Shown: one piece after another, positions 8,779-18,489 of the stretch | How positions within the stretch are numbered: position 1 is the first letter of the stretch | Layout of the letters: each line of letters starts with the position of its first letter | Source: Candidatus Francisella endociliophora | GTDB taxonomy: Bacteria > Pseudomonadota > Gammaproteobacteria > Francisellales > Francisellaceae | Length of the DNA stretch: 64,000 bases | Direction of reading: 5' to 3' | Assembly: GCF_000764555.1 (NCBI RefSeq) | Contig: NZ_CP009574.1 | Span: forward strand, 310,001-374,000 | Program-made: the position numbers and the translations under genes | The notes under the pieces: generated by a model | Seen by the model: only the letters and a program-made list of their open reading frames with translations | Databases searched by the model: none | What the model was told of the DNA's origin: nothing

Positions 8779-9219
8779 ATGACAACAAAACAAAAGCTTA
8801 AAGCTACTTATTTACTATATATTCTTAGTATATTTTTTGTCCCATTGATGGCTGTTGTGCTATTTATAGCTAATAAAGAGAGAAAACAACAACCGAAAAA
8901 ATGGGTAAAAGCGCATTGTAATACTTTGATAAAATATACCCTACTAAATTTTGCATGGATCTTTGTAACTGTTCTTATAGTATATTTGGCGGGTCTAATT
9001 GGAGGTAAGACATACTCATTTTTCTTAATTATTGGTTGGTTAAGTATGCTTTGGTTATGGGTATTTAATTTAGATCAATATTTTATTTTAGTTGTGGCAT
9101 TTTTTGTTGAGCGTGAGCTTGGTGAACCACATTATTTTAGAGAAATGAAGACTTTAGTGAAGATGATATACACTACACTTATAGACAAATTTCAAAGAAG
9201 AAAAGTTAAAAAACTCTAA
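8779..9219 (+). CDS. Small inner-membrane protein in the T6SS operon
   Basis: Encodes 146 residues with an AAGGAGT ribosome site and 10 nt after the kinase stop. Three to four hydrophobic segments are visible, at about 10-30, 50-74, 79-96 and 103-112, followed by a basic cytoplasmic tail ending RRKVKKL. It resembles small four-helix membrane proteins of the DUF4870 type only in general pattern. Its position between the kinase and vgrG suggests an accessory role at the membrane, for example with PpkA, but there is no direct evidence. Confidence 0.65.
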   Translation: MTTKQKLKATYLLYILSIFFVPLMAVVLFIANKERKQQPKKWVKAHCNTLIKYTLLNFAWIFVTVLIVYLAGLIGGKTYSFFLIIGWLSMLWLWVFNLDQYFILVVAFFVERELGEPHYFREMKTLVKMIYTTLIDKFQRRKVKKL

Positions 9220-9283
9220 CACATGTTTGGCATGGGGTATAAGCATGATAACTAAGCAATTTAACATAAACAGGGTCTAGACT

Positions 9284-12200
9284 ATGAGTATTGAAAGACA
9301 TCTAACACTATCTTCTCAAGATGAGCAACTAGACTTAGAAGTAGTTAGATTTGACTATATAGGCAAAATCAATAACGGTTATAGTATTGAATTTTTGGTG
9401 TATACAGACTATGACTTAGCAAATTTTATTGGAGCTAGGTTTGATTTTAGTTATTCTGGTGAATATATTTCTGGTGGTAGTATCAGAGGATTTGTTAACG
9501 AAGCTATCCTAGGCTATGATTTTGAACAAGCTCGTAAAAGATACAAACTTGTATGTAGAAGTGTTGTGGGCTTTTTGGAGGATTATTATCTTAATAAGCT
9601 ATTTAGCGATACTTCAAACAATGATGTCATTTCAAATATATTAGAGAGCTTATGTAATACCCAAGCTAATTTCATAGGTCCATTTAAACCTTTAGAAATA
9701 CAACAAAGTAATAACCAATTGCTTAACGGTAATGTCTTTGAATTTTTTAATTATCAATTTAATAATTATGGGTTTTATATAGTTGATGATAATCACCCTG
9801 ATAATGATATTGTCAAAGTATATAGTCAACCTAGTGATCTGACTGGCTCAAAAGCAAGTTATGATATAGCAAAACCAGTCAATAAAGATGCTATTAGCGG
9901 TGTACGAAGTTTCAACCACCATACTGGTAAAATTCAACCAAGCCTAGATGTGCTTGGCTATGATATAGATATTGGTCAGGATGCTAATATCTCTGATTCT
10001 CCATTTGGAGTTACGCAAGATAACGCCTATCGAGTATTTTATGATAATACTTTCAAAGATAATGATGCCGCTGAGCTTACTAAAAGAATAAATTTAAGCC
10101 TAAATAGTCTTAACACTCTAAGTAAACTAACTCTTAAAAATATTACACATCGTGAAGGTGATGTTATAGAGCTTACAAATGGTGCCGAAAGTAAAAAATA
10201 CTGGGTTTATAGTAGTAATATCAAAGCTTCTGTAGAGGAATCTAAACATTGGGCTATTGAGAACCAACTAGAAGTTATAGAGCTTACAAATAGCGCTTGG
10301 TACCCTCCTCTAGCACCTAAGCCTACTGCAAAAATTGTAGAAGGTTTTAAATACAACAGTCAAAAAGGACTGGGACAATATAGTCATTTACCAATCAAGA
10401 CTGATATACCATTTAATGAAACTACTGAAGTTAGTTTTGCAAGAAATGTCAGCCTAAGTAGCTCAAAAACAGGTGGTGTATATAGTAGCCCTCAAAGCGA
10501 TAGTCGACTTGTATTAGCCACTAGTGATAATAATCAAGATTTTGTAAGTATTGGTTTTAGTAGCGATGTGACTGCTGATGAATATGTCAGTAATAAAAAT
10601 ATCCAAGATAGTGGTATTCATAGTGCTGGTAATGTGGCTCTTAACTTCACTCGTACTAGAGCTGGACAAGATTACTCCAAAGTAAGCCTACAAAGTAAGG
10701 CAACTACTGGTAAAATCAGTGAGCTAAGCCTAGGTGGGCAGAGTACGACCAAACATACAGATGATTTTACGCGTAATACATTTGCAAGCGAATATCCAAA
10801 CCTTGAAGGTATCATCAAACGTAGTGTAAATAGTGCTCTTGATATAACCTCAGGTGATATTGAGCTAAACTATGGTGATGTTGAGTCTGTAAATATAACT
10901 AAAGAATATGATGATAAAGTAACAGATCACTACAAACATTCTACAACTACTAATGACTATATAGATAGATACTTCATTAAAAGCTTTAGTGAAAATAAGC
11001 AAGATGCTCAAAATATAGATACAAACTTTATCACTGATTTTAAATTAAGTACCGCAAAGATAGCTGATAAGATCCAAACTACAGTTAGTTGGGATACACA
11101 AAGACCAAGCTCAAACAAAGTAGAGTTAGATGGTAAACAAGAAAATCTAAATCAACAAGCCTACAGTTTTGAAAAGGAAGATAGCAACTATACAGTTAAG
11201 ATCCCTCTAGATAACAATACTAATTTAACAGCTCAGGCAAGTAACCTTGATGAAAATATCAAAAGTATTAGTATAGAAGCACAGCCTCTTAGCAAAGCTA
11301 AAACTTATGGTTTGGTAGTAGGTTGGGATGTATATGGTAATGGCTCTTTGCAAATAAATGGTAACGATGTTGGTATAACACAACAAAAAGCTTTTGTAGA
11401 GCTAAAAGATTCTGAGCCACTTAAACTAGATTTTACGATAAACAACCAAACTAGTTCTCTAACAGTCAATTTGTGTGAGATAAAGACAGTCAAGTCAGAC
11501 TTGCAACCACTACCAGATGCAGATGAGATGACAACTGCTGATGATACAGGGATTTATCATAAGTCAAATCTTGAGCAGCATATTGTCTATACAGATAAGA
11601 TGGTAGCTAGTGAGGATAATCCTGAGACAGATACCCTAACTTGGCATGAGACTTATACCTCGAAGAAATATAGTAACGCAAATAGTTCAAAGCTAATTGG
11701 TCAATATAAGGCTAATGCCCTACTTAAGCCAAAGACATACTTTGATGATAGTTTAGAAAAAGCTAAAAACAATGAAGCAAGTCTAGAGGCTAGTGCTGGT
11801 AGAACTGGAGCTAAGCCAATAGCTGCTACTGGTGGTTTAGATTTCATATCAACATCGCAAAACAAAAGGCCTACTGAAGACAAAGTACTTAAAAATATGC
11901 CTGATAGAGATGCTGCTGTACTATGTGAGTTGGTGTATGAGGAGGCTGTGTTTGAGTATATTGTTAAAGATTCAACTCTTATAGAAAAAAGTTTATCTAA
12001 AGTATTTTATGATTCTAGTAATGAACTAGATAAAGATATTAAAAATATACTTATCTCTACAAAATCAGAAGAGACTATAAGTGCAATGGATGATTATCAT
12101 GAATACTATCAACCAATTCTAGAAAGCTACAAACTAGTAGCCACTAGTAGCGAAGTTGGTAATAAAGATGGTTACTATGGTATAGCAGTTGCTTATGTAG

Positions 12201-12967
12201 AAGATGAAGAAATCAAAGGAATCTATGTAATAAATAGAGGTACAACTATAACAGTAAATGATATCTCATCAGATTTAGAAATGACTTTAGCTAAGAGTTT
12301 CCCAGTTACTAGAGTAGTTAAGCATTGTGTAGCAGGTATAGATTTTGCTAAGCACTTAAAAGAAAAATACAAAGATCCATTTATGGCATTTACAGGACAT
12401 AGCTTGGGCGGTTCTGTTACACAGATTCAATCAGTGTACTTCTCTGATAGTATGGCTCCAATAGGTCAAAGCAAATGCTTTGAGCCTTATGGCGTAAGAA
12501 GTGAGGTAGCTCCTACATTTAGAGCTGTAAACAACGGTACAGTATATTATTTGACTATTAATCCTGAAAAATCTATTAAATCAATGGCTTGTAATCTTGG
12601 TTATGATTGGGATTGTGATGGCTGGCAAGAGATTGAAGATGTACTTATAAGTAAATATTCTGGTGATGGCAATATAATTGATAAAAAGATTGTCAACTAT
12701 ATTAGAGAAGGTGATTTAGTCGGCACAATAGCCGAGCCAATAGGCATAAATACACCACTAAAAACTGGTTTAACAAACATGTCTGTAGGGCTATTGCATT
12801 CTGTATCTAACTATAGATATCAGGGCTTTGAAAAAGCTAGTGGAGCTTTGCAAATAAACCAAATAAATATAGATAATGTAAAAATCTTGCAGAAAGATGG
12901 AACTGCTGAACAGAAGAAAAAATATAAAGCTTGCTTTAGTTTAGCTAGTAATTATATAGAGGTTTAA
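9284..12967 (+). CDS. vgrG: VgrG (TssI) spike protein with C-terminal lipase-like effector domain
   Basis: Encodes 1227 residues, roughly 500 longer than a plain VgrG. The N-terminal part (about 1-380) follows the gp27-like VgrG pattern, with a virulence-protein-like opening and the stretch around YNSQKGLGQYSHLPIK where the spike core should begin. The usual gp5 OB-fold motifs are weak. The C-terminal 350 residues form an alpha/beta-hydrolase of the class 3 lipase type, with INRGT near 982 and the nucleophile elbow GHSLGG with Ser 1040. This makes it an evolved VgrG that carries its own phospholipase or lipase toxin on the Hcp tube. The next gene, starting 1 nt after its stop, encodes an exported lipoprotein, the normal partner arrangement for T6SS lipase effectors. 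Confidence 0.88.
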   Translation: MSIERHLTLSSQDEQLDLEVVRFDYIGKINNGYSIEFLVYTDYDLANFIGARFDFSYSGEYISGGSIRGFVNEAILGYDFEQARKRYKLVCRSVVGFLEDYYLNKLFSDTSNNDVISNILESLCNTQANFIGPFKPLEIQQSNNQLLNGNVFEFFNYQFNNYGFYIVDDNHPDNDIVKVYSQPSDLTGSKASYDIAKPVNKDAISGVRSFNHHTGKIQPSLDVLGYDIDIGQDANISDSPFGVTQDNAYRVFYDNTFKDNDAAELTKRINLSLNSLNTLSKLTLKNITHREGDVIELTNGAESKKYWVYSSNIKASVEESKHWAIENQLEVIELTNSAWYPPLAPKPTAKIVEGFKYNSQKGLGQYSHLPIKTDIPFNETTEVSFARNVSLSSSKTGGVYSSPQSDSRLVLATSDNNQDFVSIGFSSDVTADEYVSNKNIQDSGIHSAGNVALNFTRTRAGQDYSKVSLQSKATTGKISELSLGGQSTTKHTDDFTRNTFASEYPNLEGIIKRSVNSALDITSGDIELNYGDVESVNITKEYDDKVTDHYKHSTTTNDYIDRYFIKSFSENKQDAQNIDTNFITDFKLSTAKIADKIQTTVSWDTQRPSSNKVELDGKQENLNQQAYSFEKEDSNYTVKIPLDNNTNLTAQASNLDENIKSISIEAQPLSKAKTYGLVVGWDVYGNGSLQINGNDVGITQQKAFVELKDSEPLKLDFTINNQTSSLTVNLCEIKTVKSDLQPLPDADEMTTADDTGIYHKSNLEQHIVYTDKMVASEDNPETDTLTWHETYTSKKYSNANSSKLIGQYKANALLKPKTYFDDSLEKAKNNEASLEASAGRTGAKPIAATGGLDFISTSQNKRPTEDKVLKNMPDRDAAVLCELVYEEAVFEYIVKDSTLIEKSLSKVFYDSSNELDKDIKNILISTKSEETISAMDDYHEYYQPILESYKLVATSSEVGNKDGYYGIAVAYVEDEEIKGIYVINRGTTITVNDISSDLEMTLAKSFPVTRVVKHCVAGIDFAKHLKEKYKDPFMAFTGHSLGGSVTQIQSVYFSDSMAPIGQSKCFEPYGVRSEVAPTFRAVNNGTVYYLTINPEKSIKSMACNLGYDWDCDGWQEIEDVLISKYSGDGNIIDKKIVNYIREGDLVGTIAEPIGINTPLKTGLTNMSVGLLHSVSNYRYQGFEKASGALQINQINIDNVKILQKDGTAEQKKKYKACFSLASNYIEV

Positions 12968-12968
12968 A

Positions 12969-13490
12969 ATGAAAATATTTAGAATAGCTACTGTTTTAAT
13001 ATTATTAATAAGTTTAGGCAGTTGTGCTACTAAACTATCTGACAAAGCTAATAAAGATACTCAAGAGCAAGTAAAAAAAGAGGTAATGCAATCATTGGAA
13101 GAATATTATAAGCAGCCTTTTAAGTTAGAAAAATTTAATTATGAATATAAAACTGACTATGGGGATGTATCAGGTAATCATCCTAGTGTTACTTATGGTC
13201 AGTATTCTTTTAAAGTTAGAGCTATGAATAATCCTATAATTATTACAAACTTCTATATTAATGATGGAGATACAAAAGAATCAATTAAAGGTTTAATTGA
13301 TTCTTTTAAAAAGAATCAATTAAATAGCATATATTGTATGGGATTAACAAAGTATTATAGATATGTAAATAATAACAATAAAATATTAAAACAGCCATAT
13401 ACTGAACAAGCTGAAAAATATTGTGATTCTGTAGGACAAGATAGATATAAAATGTATAAAGAGTACTACTTAAAGCACCACACAAGCTAG
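12969..13490 (+). CDS. Lipoprotein, probable immunity protein to the VgrG lipase domain
   Basis: Encodes 173 residues with signal peptide and lipobox SLGSC (Cys near 19), so it is periplasmic and lipid-anchored. It begins one base after the vgrG stop and is therefore translationally linked to the lipase-carrying VgrG. Known T6SS lipase immunity proteins act in the periplasm and are often lipoproteins. No named family is recognised: the mature part is rich in Lys and Tyr, with two cysteines (YCMG, YCDS). The immunity role is inferred from position and location. Confidence 0.7.
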   Translation: MKIFRIATVLILLISLGSCATKLSDKANKDTQEQVKKEVMQSLEEYYKQPFKLEKFNYEYKTDYGDVSGNHPSVTYGQYSFKVRAMNNPIIITNFYINDGDTKESIKGLIDSFKKNQLNSIYCMGLTKYYRYVNNNNKILKQPYTEQAEKYCDSVGQDRYKMYKEYYLKHHTS

Positions 13491-13511
13491 GTAAGAGATT
13501 AGGAGATTGAT

Positions 13512-13862
13512 ATGTCAATATACACAAAACAGCACAGAGGCAACCTCAATATAACTCATAATGCTAAGCATAAAGAAACTAAAAAACTAAGCGAAAGTTA
13601 TCAAACCAAAAATACCGTTGATAATAAACTTGAGCGACATATCGAAACAGCCAATCTTGAAGATCTAACTGAACAAGTTGATATAAATGTCAAAGGTGAT
13701 CTTAATATCAAATCAAACGATGCTACAAAGAGCTATAGCGACTATGATTTAACTGGTTTGATGGGCATGAATTGGGAAGTCGATGAGCTAGAGCTAAATA
13801 TCAAAGAGATTAAAATAGAATCCAAAGAATATATAATTGGTGAGGAACAAGATGAACAATAA
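13512..13862 (+). CDS. Small spike-like or adaptor protein
   Basis: Encodes 116 residues preceded by AGGAGATTGAT. It has alternating polar/hydrophobic short strands such as GNLNITHN and VDINVKGDLNIKSND, the pattern of the beta-helical needle at the end of many VgrG proteins. The VgrG upstream appears to lack this needle, so the piece could be a separate spike extension or an adaptor for the large effector that follows. Its stop overlaps the effector start by 11 nt, indicating coupled translation. Function is inferred, not recognised. Confidence 0.55.
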   Translation: MSIYTKQHRGNLNITHNAKHKETKKLSESYQTKNTVDNKLERHIETANLEDLTEQVDINVKGDLNIKSNDATKSYSDYDLTGLMGMNWEVDELELNIKEIKIESKEYIIGEEQDEQ

Positions 13863-16800
13863 TTTTACAGATTTTGGTAACAAAAATTTTTACTGTGCTA
13901 ATGTTCAATATGGTGACTCAAGTAAGGCTAGTGATGCTGACAAGTTAGAGTCAGTAGATGATCTTATCAATGATATAATGGCTGATGCTCTAGCAGGTGC
14001 TGATGGTCAATATAAAAAAACAGATCTTCCGGATGGTATCCAACACCTCAAAGTAATTCCTAAATGGCGCAAAAACACCCCTAATAATAATGCAAAAGCA
14101 GATAATGCTGATAAATTGCACTTATCAATACTTTCAAGAGTTAGTACAAGCACTCAAGAGTATGTTTTAAACAAAATAGCTGAGTTATATACTCCAGATT
14201 GCGCTGAACAAGACAAGCAGATAGAAATTCCAAAAGATTTCTCAGATCTAGATGATGTGATAGACAAAGGTGTCAATGTATACCTTATGAAACAGCAAGC
14301 TAGCATAGATGCCATAGATACAAAAAAAACATCTTTGAAGACTCAAAAATCACAGCTTAATACTCAAAAAAAGAGAGAACAATATGCTGTAGGAATGCTT
14401 AAAAGCTCTGGAGTTAATGAATCTGATATAGCTATACGCCAAGAAAAGATTGCTGATATTGAAAGTCAAATTGCTAAGCTTGATGTACAAATCAAAAAGC
14501 TAAATGATAAACAAAAATCTCTTGAGAAAGAAAAGTCTGAAAACCAAGAAAAAGTATCTAAAATAAAAGAGCAAATTCAAGAGCAAATCAAAACAGATCT
14601 TCGCCCTGCTAATGCAGAAAGTATTGGTGAGGGATATCTCTACATCTTCCTCAAAGATAGTAATGTAGATGGCTTTGGCAAGCTTAAACTCTATCGTGAA
14701 TATAAGGCAAGTATTGAACATAACCTTACAAACTTTGCAGAAGTTGATATCTCAGAATATACAGAATGCGACTATCGTAGTGCTGATGCTGATAGTGCTA
14801 GCACTAGGATACAACTACCCTCTTGTTATGCCAAAGATAATCAAACTTATGAGCTAGAGCAAGTGGTAGTACTGTTTAGTAAAGTGCAACTTTCATCTGC
14901 TAGATTAGACAAGATTGAAATAGATTCTAAGCTTCAAAGCTCTCATGCTCAAAACCTAAATATATCAAACCTTAAAGATAGTTTTGATATGAGTCTGCGT
15001 GAGAATATTTCTTTTGCAAAAGCTAAGGTTCGCGATATCAAGTATAAATATATTGATAATAGTGCCAAGCAAGCTGACTGGAATAAGCTAGAAGTCTACC
15101 CAGTATTAGATATTTGTAAATCTCTACAGTGGAATCTACTTGTAAATGATCCCGTTGGTGTTATGGATCATAACAACTTTGCTATTGCTTGGTGTCAAAC
15201 TCAACTTAGTAAAATCTGTGTTGACATACAGGCAGACAACTATGGAAAAAGCTCAATTCTAATTGCTAACTTCCTCTTTAATCCGCAGATGAGTGGAATG
15301 CTTGATGTAAGCGAAGGTAAAGTAAGTAGCCTATGGACATCTTTTCGAACCTACGATGAAGAATATAAACTTCAATTAAAAGGACTTATAAATAGCTGGT
15401 TAGCAAAAGCTAATCAACTTAAAGAAGTAAATCGTACTAAAGATACTATTGATTTAGAGCTTTTGAAATACAATCTAAGATCTAATGCTCGTAGTATTAT
15501 GCGTGGCTTTATGGAGGCTTTTCAAGCACAAGGTTTAGCATGGATAGATCCTACTGATAAGCTGATAGAATGCTGGCGTGATATGTTTAGTGTCGGAGCA
15601 CATAGTTATGGTAGTAGCTTTGAAAGATGGTTTGATACTGTCAATCATCTAAGTATAGATCCACAAACTACAGATAACCTATATGATATCGTATCTGATA
15701 GGCCTGTAGATAAACTAGAAATACAAAGTATTCGTGGAATAATGCTATATAGTTATACGATAACCAGTTATGAATATCACATAAACTATTATAAATGTAC
15801 TGCAAAAAAATTTGATGCCCACCAAAAGCTAGTATCGACAGATGTTAGCTATATCGACAAAGATCAAAATCCGATAGCAAAAGATAAGCTAGGTGATCAT
15901 ATTCATGAGAATGCACCAGATGGCTTGAGGTATATGACTAGAGCATTGAAACCTAGTGGCAATGATTCTGATCCTATCCGTACATGGGTAGCTAATAGCT
16001 TATCAGAAGTTACTGGACTAGATGTAGAGACATTTTTACAAGGCAATAAACCTGAAGTATCTGAACTACTAGTGCCAAGTGGTGCTGCAGCTGATAAAGC
16101 AAAAGGTACCTATGACAAAGATAAACTAGCTCTAAGTAATAGTATCGAGCTGGTTCTCAAGCAAGCTAAGCCTATAGATATTGATAGAAGCCAATTTCAA
16201 GAAGCTGTTAAAAAGTATTCAAAACAATATGCACAAAAAGCTATCTCAAAAGCAGATAGTACTACTAGCAAGGCTTATAAGTTAGCAGATGATTTGCTAA
16301 ATGGTAAGTCAGTATCAAGTGATCTAATATCTCTTACAAAAGATAAGAGAGTAGAAACTGCTGTTATTAGCTTTGTCAACAAAGTGCATATTAGGTATGT
16401 AAATCATGAGTTTACTAAGAGTTTGTTAAGCTACAAGCCACAACGCAAGTACTTTACAGATTTACTAGAAAATAGCTTTGAGCTAACAAATTTCTTTGGT
16501 TCTGGAGAAGGCTCTGTTACTAAGATATTGCTAAGCAGTAAGTTTGATGTAAATGTAACTAGAGGCCAAGAAGTAAGTGCTACACTTGCAAAAGCTGCTA
16601 GAGGTAGAAACATCTCTGTAGAAGATAGATACTATCGTGGGCAGACTCATTTCTTCTTAGAAGAAAATGCTTATAAAGAGTTCCAAAACCAAGTACATGA
16701 AGAGACTCAACAGCATCTAGATAAGCTAAAGAGTAACAATCTAATAGATAAAGAAATGTACGATGATCTAAAGAATCAAAAAACATCTCTTGGTAGTCTA

Positions 16801-17580
16801 AGATATCAAGCTATAACTGGAGCTATTGAGAGTGCTTATGGTGCATACTCTGCTATTAATGAGCTTAATGAAGAGCTAGAAAAACTTCAAAAAACCGAAG
16901 GCATGGAAAATGCTATAGTCTGTTTGGGTATTACTAAGCAGATATTTGAGATACAGAATAACTGTGTCAAAGTTATTAATGAGTATAATAACTTCAAACT
17001 AAGCAATTCGCTGTTAAAGACTGTCCCTTGTACAGAGCTCTTTGGTAGTATGGAATCTAAGATAAAAGCTGGCAAAGCTAGGAAAAAAGCTCTAGATAGT
17101 CTGATAAAGACAAATGATGTAGTAGTAGGTACACTTGGATTAGGTATAAGCACACTACAGTTGATACAAAGTGTGCGAAGCCTAAGTGAGAGCATGAACC
17201 AAAATGATGAGCATGTAATCAGAGCTGATATCGCTAACTTCATTAACTCAGGTGCTACTACCCTATCATCTGCTAAGACTATTGCTGATACGCTTAAAGG
17301 TGCTGAGAAGAAAGGGGCTGAAAAAATTGGTGAAAGTGCAGCAGATTTATTAGGTAGAAATACTGGTAAAAAACTTACTGAAAAAGCTGTGGAACGTGAA
17401 GCAGCAATTACATTAGTTGAAAGACTAGGAATAAGAGCAGCAGCTTTTTTAAGTATTCCATACTTAGGCGAAGTGCTACTAGTAATAGATATTGCTACTA
17501 CCTTATGGCAAATGTGGGAAGAGGCAAACAAAGACAATATTTACCAACAATGGGTGAAGTTATCAAACTTATATCCATAG
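13852..17580 (+). CDS. Large candidate T6SS effector (1242 aa)
   Basis: I start it at the ATG at 13852 because a GAGGA site lies 5 nt upstream; a TTG at 13837 is less likely. There is no signal peptide. A Lys/Gln/Glu-rich coiled coil spans about 145-245. It is followed near 258 by GEGYLYIF, which resembles the first motif of MIX-type T6SS effectors. The C-terminus has hydrophobic segments near 1088-1108 and 1197-1222, which could insert into membranes. The last 490 residues are duplicated in the gene at 22852. Its place after vgrG and a spike-like gene supports secretion by this T6SS. Toxic activity cannot be read from the sequence. Confidence 0.7.
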   Translation: MNNNFTDFGNKNFYCANVQYGDSSKASDADKLESVDDLINDIMADALAGADGQYKKTDLPDGIQHLKVIPKWRKNTPNNNAKADNADKLHLSILSRVSTSTQEYVLNKIAELYTPDCAEQDKQIEIPKDFSDLDDVIDKGVNVYLMKQQASIDAIDTKKTSLKTQKSQLNTQKKREQYAVGMLKSSGVNESDIAIRQEKIADIESQIAKLDVQIKKLNDKQKSLEKEKSENQEKVSKIKEQIQEQIKTDLRPANAESIGEGYLYIFLKDSNVDGFGKLKLYREYKASIEHNLTNFAEVDISEYTECDYRSADADSASTRIQLPSCYAKDNQTYELEQVVVLFSKVQLSSARLDKIEIDSKLQSSHAQNLNISNLKDSFDMSLRENISFAKAKVRDIKYKYIDNSAKQADWNKLEVYPVLDICKSLQWNLLVNDPVGVMDHNNFAIAWCQTQLSKICVDIQADNYGKSSILIANFLFNPQMSGMLDVSEGKVSSLWTSFRTYDEEYKLQLKGLINSWLAKANQLKEVNRTKDTIDLELLKYNLRSNARSIMRGFMEAFQAQGLAWIDPTDKLIECWRDMFSVGAHSYGSSFERWFDTVNHLSIDPQTTDNLYDIVSDRPVDKLEIQSIRGIMLYSYTITSYEYHINYYKCTAKKFDAHQKLVSTDVSYIDKDQNPIAKDKLGDHIHENAPDGLRYMTRALKPSGNDSDPIRTWVANSLSEVTGLDVETFLQGNKPEVSELLVPSGAAADKAKGTYDKDKLALSNSIELVLKQAKPIDIDRSQFQEAVKKYSKQYAQKAISKADSTTSKAYKLADDLLNGKSVSSDLISLTKDKRVETAVISFVNKVHIRYVNHEFTKSLLSYKPQRKYFTDLLENSFELTNFFGSGEGSVTKILLSSKFDVNVTRGQEVSATLAKAARGRNISVEDRYYRGQTHFFLEENAYKEFQNQVHEETQQHLDKLKSNNLIDKEMYDDLKNQKTSLGSLRYQAITGAIESAYGAYSAINELNEELEKLQKTEGMENAIVCLGITKQIFEIQNNCVKVINEYNNFKLSNSLLKTVPCTELFGSMESKIKAGKARKKALDSLIKTNDVVVGTLGLGISTLQLIQSVRSLSESMNQNDEHVIRADIANFINSGATTLSSAKTIADTLKGAEKKGAEKIGESAADLLGRNTGKKLTEKAVEREAAITLVERLGIRAAAFLSIPYLGEVLLVIDIATTLWQMWEEANKDNIYQQWVKLSNLYP

Positions 17581-17584
17581 TCAA

Positions 17585-17637
17585 TTCCCCTTCGAGTGTC
17601 GAAGGGGTGGCAGTCGTTAGACTGACGGGGTAGTACT
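17585..17637. repeat. Palindromic repeat after the large effector gene
   Basis: Contains the perfect hairpin CCCCTTCGA-GTG-TCGAAGGGG (17587-17607) and CAGTC-GTTA-GACTG (17611-17624), ending ACGGGGTAGTACT. The same block occurs in the opposite orientation at 24455-24523, after the effector fragment. There is no T-run, so it is more a REP-like element than a simple terminator. Confidence 0.6.
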
Positions 17638-17663
17638 TTAAAATATTCAAAGGAAAATACAAA

Positions 17664-18434
17664 ATGAAAAAAACACTATTAATAACATCATTACTTGCAA
17701 TATCAACTTATTCTTTTGCTGATATAAAAGACTGTATTTCTGCAGCAGCGAATCATGATAAAGAAAAAGAATTAGAATACTGTTCTCCTTACTTAAAAAG
17801 TAAAGAATATCCTGAGGCTACTGCAATCCTTGCAGTAGCAACTAGTGATAATAAGAAATCTCTAGATTTTGCTTTATGGTATACAAACTATTATGAAAAC
17901 GAGAATACATTGAACTCTAATAATGCAAAAGCTACTTATACCAATACCCTAAATATGATTGGTAATATGTATTATTCTGGAGAATCTGGCAAAGTAGATA
18001 AAACTAAAGGCTTAGAGTATATAACTAAAGCAGCTAATTTGGGTAATACTCTTGCCCAGAAACAATTAGGTGGATTCTATGGTTCTGAGGGAGATATTCC
18101 AAAAGAAAATGTTGGGACTGCTTATAAATGGTTCAAAATAGCAGATATAAACAGAAGTGAAGAAACTGGAAGTAGCAGTTATATTAACACCCTAAATGAT
18201 TTTTTTAAAAGTAAGCCTTATTGTGTAGCCATGGGTGAACAACTAGTAGCTCAAGCATATATAGATGGTTCCGCTGGCTTATCAAAAGATACATCCAAAG
18301 CTAAGAAATACCTAAAAGATGCTATCGCACTTTACAAAGATAACGAACCAACTAAAGAAAACCTGCAGTATTGCCCAGAGGGAGCAGATAAGTTGAACCT
18401 TGAGAGTGCTAAGAAGCAGTTGGATAGTTTATAA
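17664..18434 (+). CDS. Periplasmic Sel1-repeat protein, candidate immunity protein (copy 1)
   Basis: Encodes 256 residues with a Sec signal peptide (cleavage near YSFA-DI). Sel1-like repeats occur around TKGLEYITKAANLGN (about 113-140) and again near the C-terminus, where SKDTSKAKKYLKDAIALY sits. Sel1-repeat proteins are known immunity partners of some T6SS phospholipases. Paralogs at 18490 and 24583 share the signal peptide and the last 70 residues but vary in the middle. Each is downstream of a copy of the effector C-terminus, so they probably protect against it. Confidence 0.8.
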   Translation: MKKTLLITSLLAISTYSFADIKDCISAAANHDKEKELEYCSPYLKSKEYPEATAILAVATSDNKKSLDFALWYTNYYENENTLNSNNAKATYTNTLNMIGNMYYSGESGKVDKTKGLEYITKAANLGNTLAQKQLGGFYGSEGDIPKENVGTAYKWFKIADINRSEETGSSSYINTLNDFFKSKPYCVAMGEQLVAQAYIDGSAGLSKDTSKAKKYLKDAIALYKDNEPTKENLQYCPEGADKLNLESAKKQLDSL

Positions 18435-18441
18435 GTAGCAT

Positions 18442-18476
18442 GTCACTCCATGATGCTTGACCGTAGTATCCATAAA
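18442..18476 (+). repeat. Short stem-loop repeat before the second Sel1 gene
   Basis: A variant of the family GTCATACTACGG-CTTGA-CCGTAGTATCC found at seven places in the window. Here the left arm is degenerate (ACTCCATGATG) while the loop and right arm are intact. It lies immediately before the ribosome site of the gene at 18490. Confidence 0.55.
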
Positions 18477-18489
18477 AGGAAAATACGAA

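Noticed and set aside
16887-17537. 216-codon minus-strand open frame
   Set aside because: Lies wholly inside the large effector gene in the antisense direction, has a Ser/Leu-rich composition typical of shadow frames, no ribosome site, and a similar frame recurs under the duplicate copy.
17585-17607. Rho-independent terminator after the large effector
   Set aside because: The GC-rich hairpin is not followed by a T-run and belongs to a mobile palindromic repeat.
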